64,000 bases of DNA from CAILHX01 sp046155285. Its GTDB lineage: Bacteria > Pseudomonadota > Gammaproteobacteria > Burkholderiales > Methylophilaceae. The position numbers and the translations under genes were made by a program. The notes below the pieces were generated by a model, which ran no database searches, was not told the origin of the DNA, and worked only from the letters and a program-made list of their open reading frames with translations. This document shows positions 63,004 through 64,000 of this stretch, one piece after another (the stretch's first letter is position 1; every line of letters starts with the position of its first letter). The stretch is from the NCBI GenBank assembly GCA_046155285.1, contig JBJXEA010000010.1, positions 72,815 through 136,814 on the forward strand. The letters are read 5' to 3'.

Positions 63004-63094
63004 CGTAGCCCGTATGCAGCGCAGCGGAATACGGGAAATCATTCCCACCGAAAGCACCCCGCAATACGCCGCAAGCGGCTTCACACAGGCTACG
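63004..63094. repeat. Dispersed palindromic repeat at the RHH antitoxin stop
   Basis: Outer ends CGTAGCC / GGCTACG enclose CCCGTAT...ATACGGG around GCAGCGCAGCGG, and a second GCCGCAAGCGGC hairpin. The right end touches the antitoxin stop. Confidence 0.65.
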
Positions 63095-63304
63095 CTAACT
63101 ATCCAGTCTGCTCAACAACTCCAAAGCGCGACTTGGATTGCCTTGGGAAGCCAAACCCTGAAAGCGGATAAACGCGTCATGATTTGCCAAGGCGACAGTT
63201 GCCAACTCATCCATCAGCCGGTTAACGCTGATACTGCGACTCTGCGCCAAGGCTTTCAAACGATCATGTTTGTCATCGGGGATTCTTACGGTCATAGTCG
63301 TCAT
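63095..63304 (-). CDS. Ribbon-helix-helix antitoxin-like protein
   Basis: 69 aa. TTMTVRIPDDKHDRLKALAQ and SRSISVNRLMDELATVALAN form an RHH-type DNA-binding fold. ATG 63304 is supported by GGAGG 7 bases upstream. The start overlaps the stop of the PIN-domain remnant (ATGA), a toxin-first arrangement. Without a working toxin it is an orphan, or may regulate other units. Confidence 0.75.
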   Translation of the reverse strand: MTTMTVRIPDDKHDRLKALAQSRSISVNRLMDELATVALANHDAFIRFQGLASQGNPSRALELLSRLDS

Positions 63305-63564
63305 GGAAAAACCTCCAAACATTGCTCAGGTAATAGAATTTTGACTTGAGGAAAACGCAGCTCGCCCTTCGTTAAGTCTTTGATATTGCGCGTTACGATA
63401 GCCGAGGCACCGCCAGCCACCGCCAACTCAACAAGATGGTTATCTGCTTCATCCGGCAGATTAGGTCGCCAAGCATAAAACACCTCAGTCCATTGGCAAA
63501 TTGCCAAGAAACCACGAAAAACCTCCATCCGTTCCGAATGTGACAACGGGCTATTCTTAAAAAG
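63301..63564 (-). pseudogene. 5'-truncated PIN-domain toxin
   Basis: Only the C-terminal half of a PIN-family toxin is present: PLSHSERMEVFRGFLAICQW, RPNLPDEADNHLVELAVAGG with the D-E-x-D acidic residues, and TRNIKDLTKGELRFPQVKIL. The N-terminal DTNV-type catalytic strand is missing, and an in-frame TAG lies at 63565-63567. The break falls where unrelated repeat DNA begins, so a deletion or insertion removed the start and promoter. Confidence 0.7.
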
Positions 63565-63670
63565 CTAGTCCCGTGACATCACATCTTCGTAATCATAAAA
63601 GCCAGTAGCCTGACTGCATCGCAGCGGCCATCCATTGTTGTAGAGCCTGTCCTCGAATGTTTTAATCGGG

Positions 63671-63757
63671 GATTGCTGCTGAGCGAAGCGAAGCGCAACA
63701 ATCGCGGAAAATGACGGCACTCGAACGATGCGCTTCATGCTTCAGCAGCATCCTACC
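63671..63757. repeat. Dispersed palindromic repeat, copy 2
   Basis: The sequence from GATTGCTGCTGA to TCAGCAGCATCCTACC is the same family and orientation as 36004-36095, sharing CAACAATCGCGG and GATGCGCTTCAT. The stretch 63565-63769 otherwise shows no gene; 63601-63640 has a short degenerate repeat (AGTAGCCTGACTGCATCGCA). Confidence 0.65.
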
Positions 63758-63768
63758 AAGCTACACAT

Positions 63769-64000
63769 CCCCGCCTTGCTAAGGCGGGGTGGCGCAAAGC
63801 GCCGGGGCGGTTAGGTACCTTCGCCAGATGTGAATTTGAAAGCCATTTGGCGGATAACGCCTGCGACTCATCCGCCCTTGTATCTTTCCCCAAGTAGTGA
63901 TTAGCTATCACTACCTGAAGCAGAGAGAGCTTGAATCCGCCCTTAAGGCTTGACCTTGTAGCGTAGACAAAGCCCTCTGCTTCACCTCTCTCGCCAACGA
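63769..64000 (+). ncRNA. Chain of strong hairpins; candidate omegaRNA/HEARO RNA at window edge
   Basis: No protein-coding frame is visible here, but hairpins follow one another: CCCCGCCTT/AAGGCGGGG (63769-63789), GGCGC/GCGCC (63791-63803), CGCCAGATG/CATTTGGCG (63822-63852), GGCGGAT/ATCCGCC (63849-63876), GTAGTGAT/ATCACTAC (63894-63914) and GAAGCAGAG/CTCTGCTTC (63917-63983) enclosing GGCTT/AAGCC. The end (GACAAAGCC, then CACCTCTCT) resembles the 3' part of IscB-associated omegaRNAs as I remember them. If correct, an iscB gene should begin just right of the window on the plus strand. The first two hairpins may be unrelated. Confidence 0.45.

Noticed and set aside
63811..63817. GGTTAGGT resembling an integron attC core site
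   Set aside because: No matching inverse core (RYYYAAC) lies at the right distance, and there are no integrase or cassette genes.

Overview
The window is a chromosomal stretch of a Gram-negative betaproteobacterium. The evidence is gene order rather than any single marker: yciB-yciI-bolA-parvulin, thrS-infC-rpmI-rplT-pheS-pheT-ihfA-merR, and a 14-gene nuoA-N set followed by a DUF2818 gene are all arranged as in that class. A c-type haem membrane protein beside the complex I genes and an intermediate GC content fit the Nitrosomonadales/Gallionellaceae side of the class, but the genus is an inference.

Layout. 1-9.1 kb: housekeeping genes (partial trpS, an M50 site-2 protease, a Sua5/YciO protein, a PHP phosphatase, yciB-yciI-bolA-parvulin, dcd, an arginine/lysine/ornithine decarboxylase, folA). 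9.1-26.8 kb: a two-partner secretion locus on the minus strand, made of a TpsB pore (553 aa), a giant repeat-built TpsA exoprotein (5081 aa, about 15.2 kb) and a translationally coupled FecR-domain protein. 26.9-36 kb: tRNA-Cys and tRNA-Gly, pgsA-uvrC, a tautomerase, a family 5 uracil-DNA glycosylase, a Crp/Fnr regulator and an AddB-like nuclease, then on the plus strand a Nudix hydrolase and mnmA. 36-43.6 kb: the translation and IHF cluster with tRNA-Val at its head. 43.6-47 kb: accessory genes (glutathione peroxidase, PLP decarboxylase, an unknown exported protein, a RelE/ParE-type toxin-antitoxin pair). 47-63 kb: the haem membrane protein, DUF2818 and the complete complex I operon, read leftward from a good sigma-70-type promoter near 62.94 kb. 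63-64 kb: a decayed PIN toxin with its ribbon-helix-helix partner, dispersed repeats, and a chain of strong hairpins running into the right edge.

The most interesting points are: (1) the hairpin chain at 63.77-64.0 kb, which resembles an omegaRNA/HEARO RNA and predicts an IscB-type gene just right of the window; (2) the TpsB-giant TpsA-FecR operon, with a two-unit (558 bp) repeat period and one very recent duplication; (3) infC apparently starting at ATA; (4) several different hairpin (MITE-like) elements placed exactly at stop codons inside the nuo operon; (5) three different dispersed repeats absorbed in frame into an AddB-like nuclease gene; (6) a decayed tRNA-Pro remnant just ahead of the Nudix-mnmA pair.

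Coordinates and motifs were read by eye from the sequence. Family names come from motif and context recognition; no database search was run.
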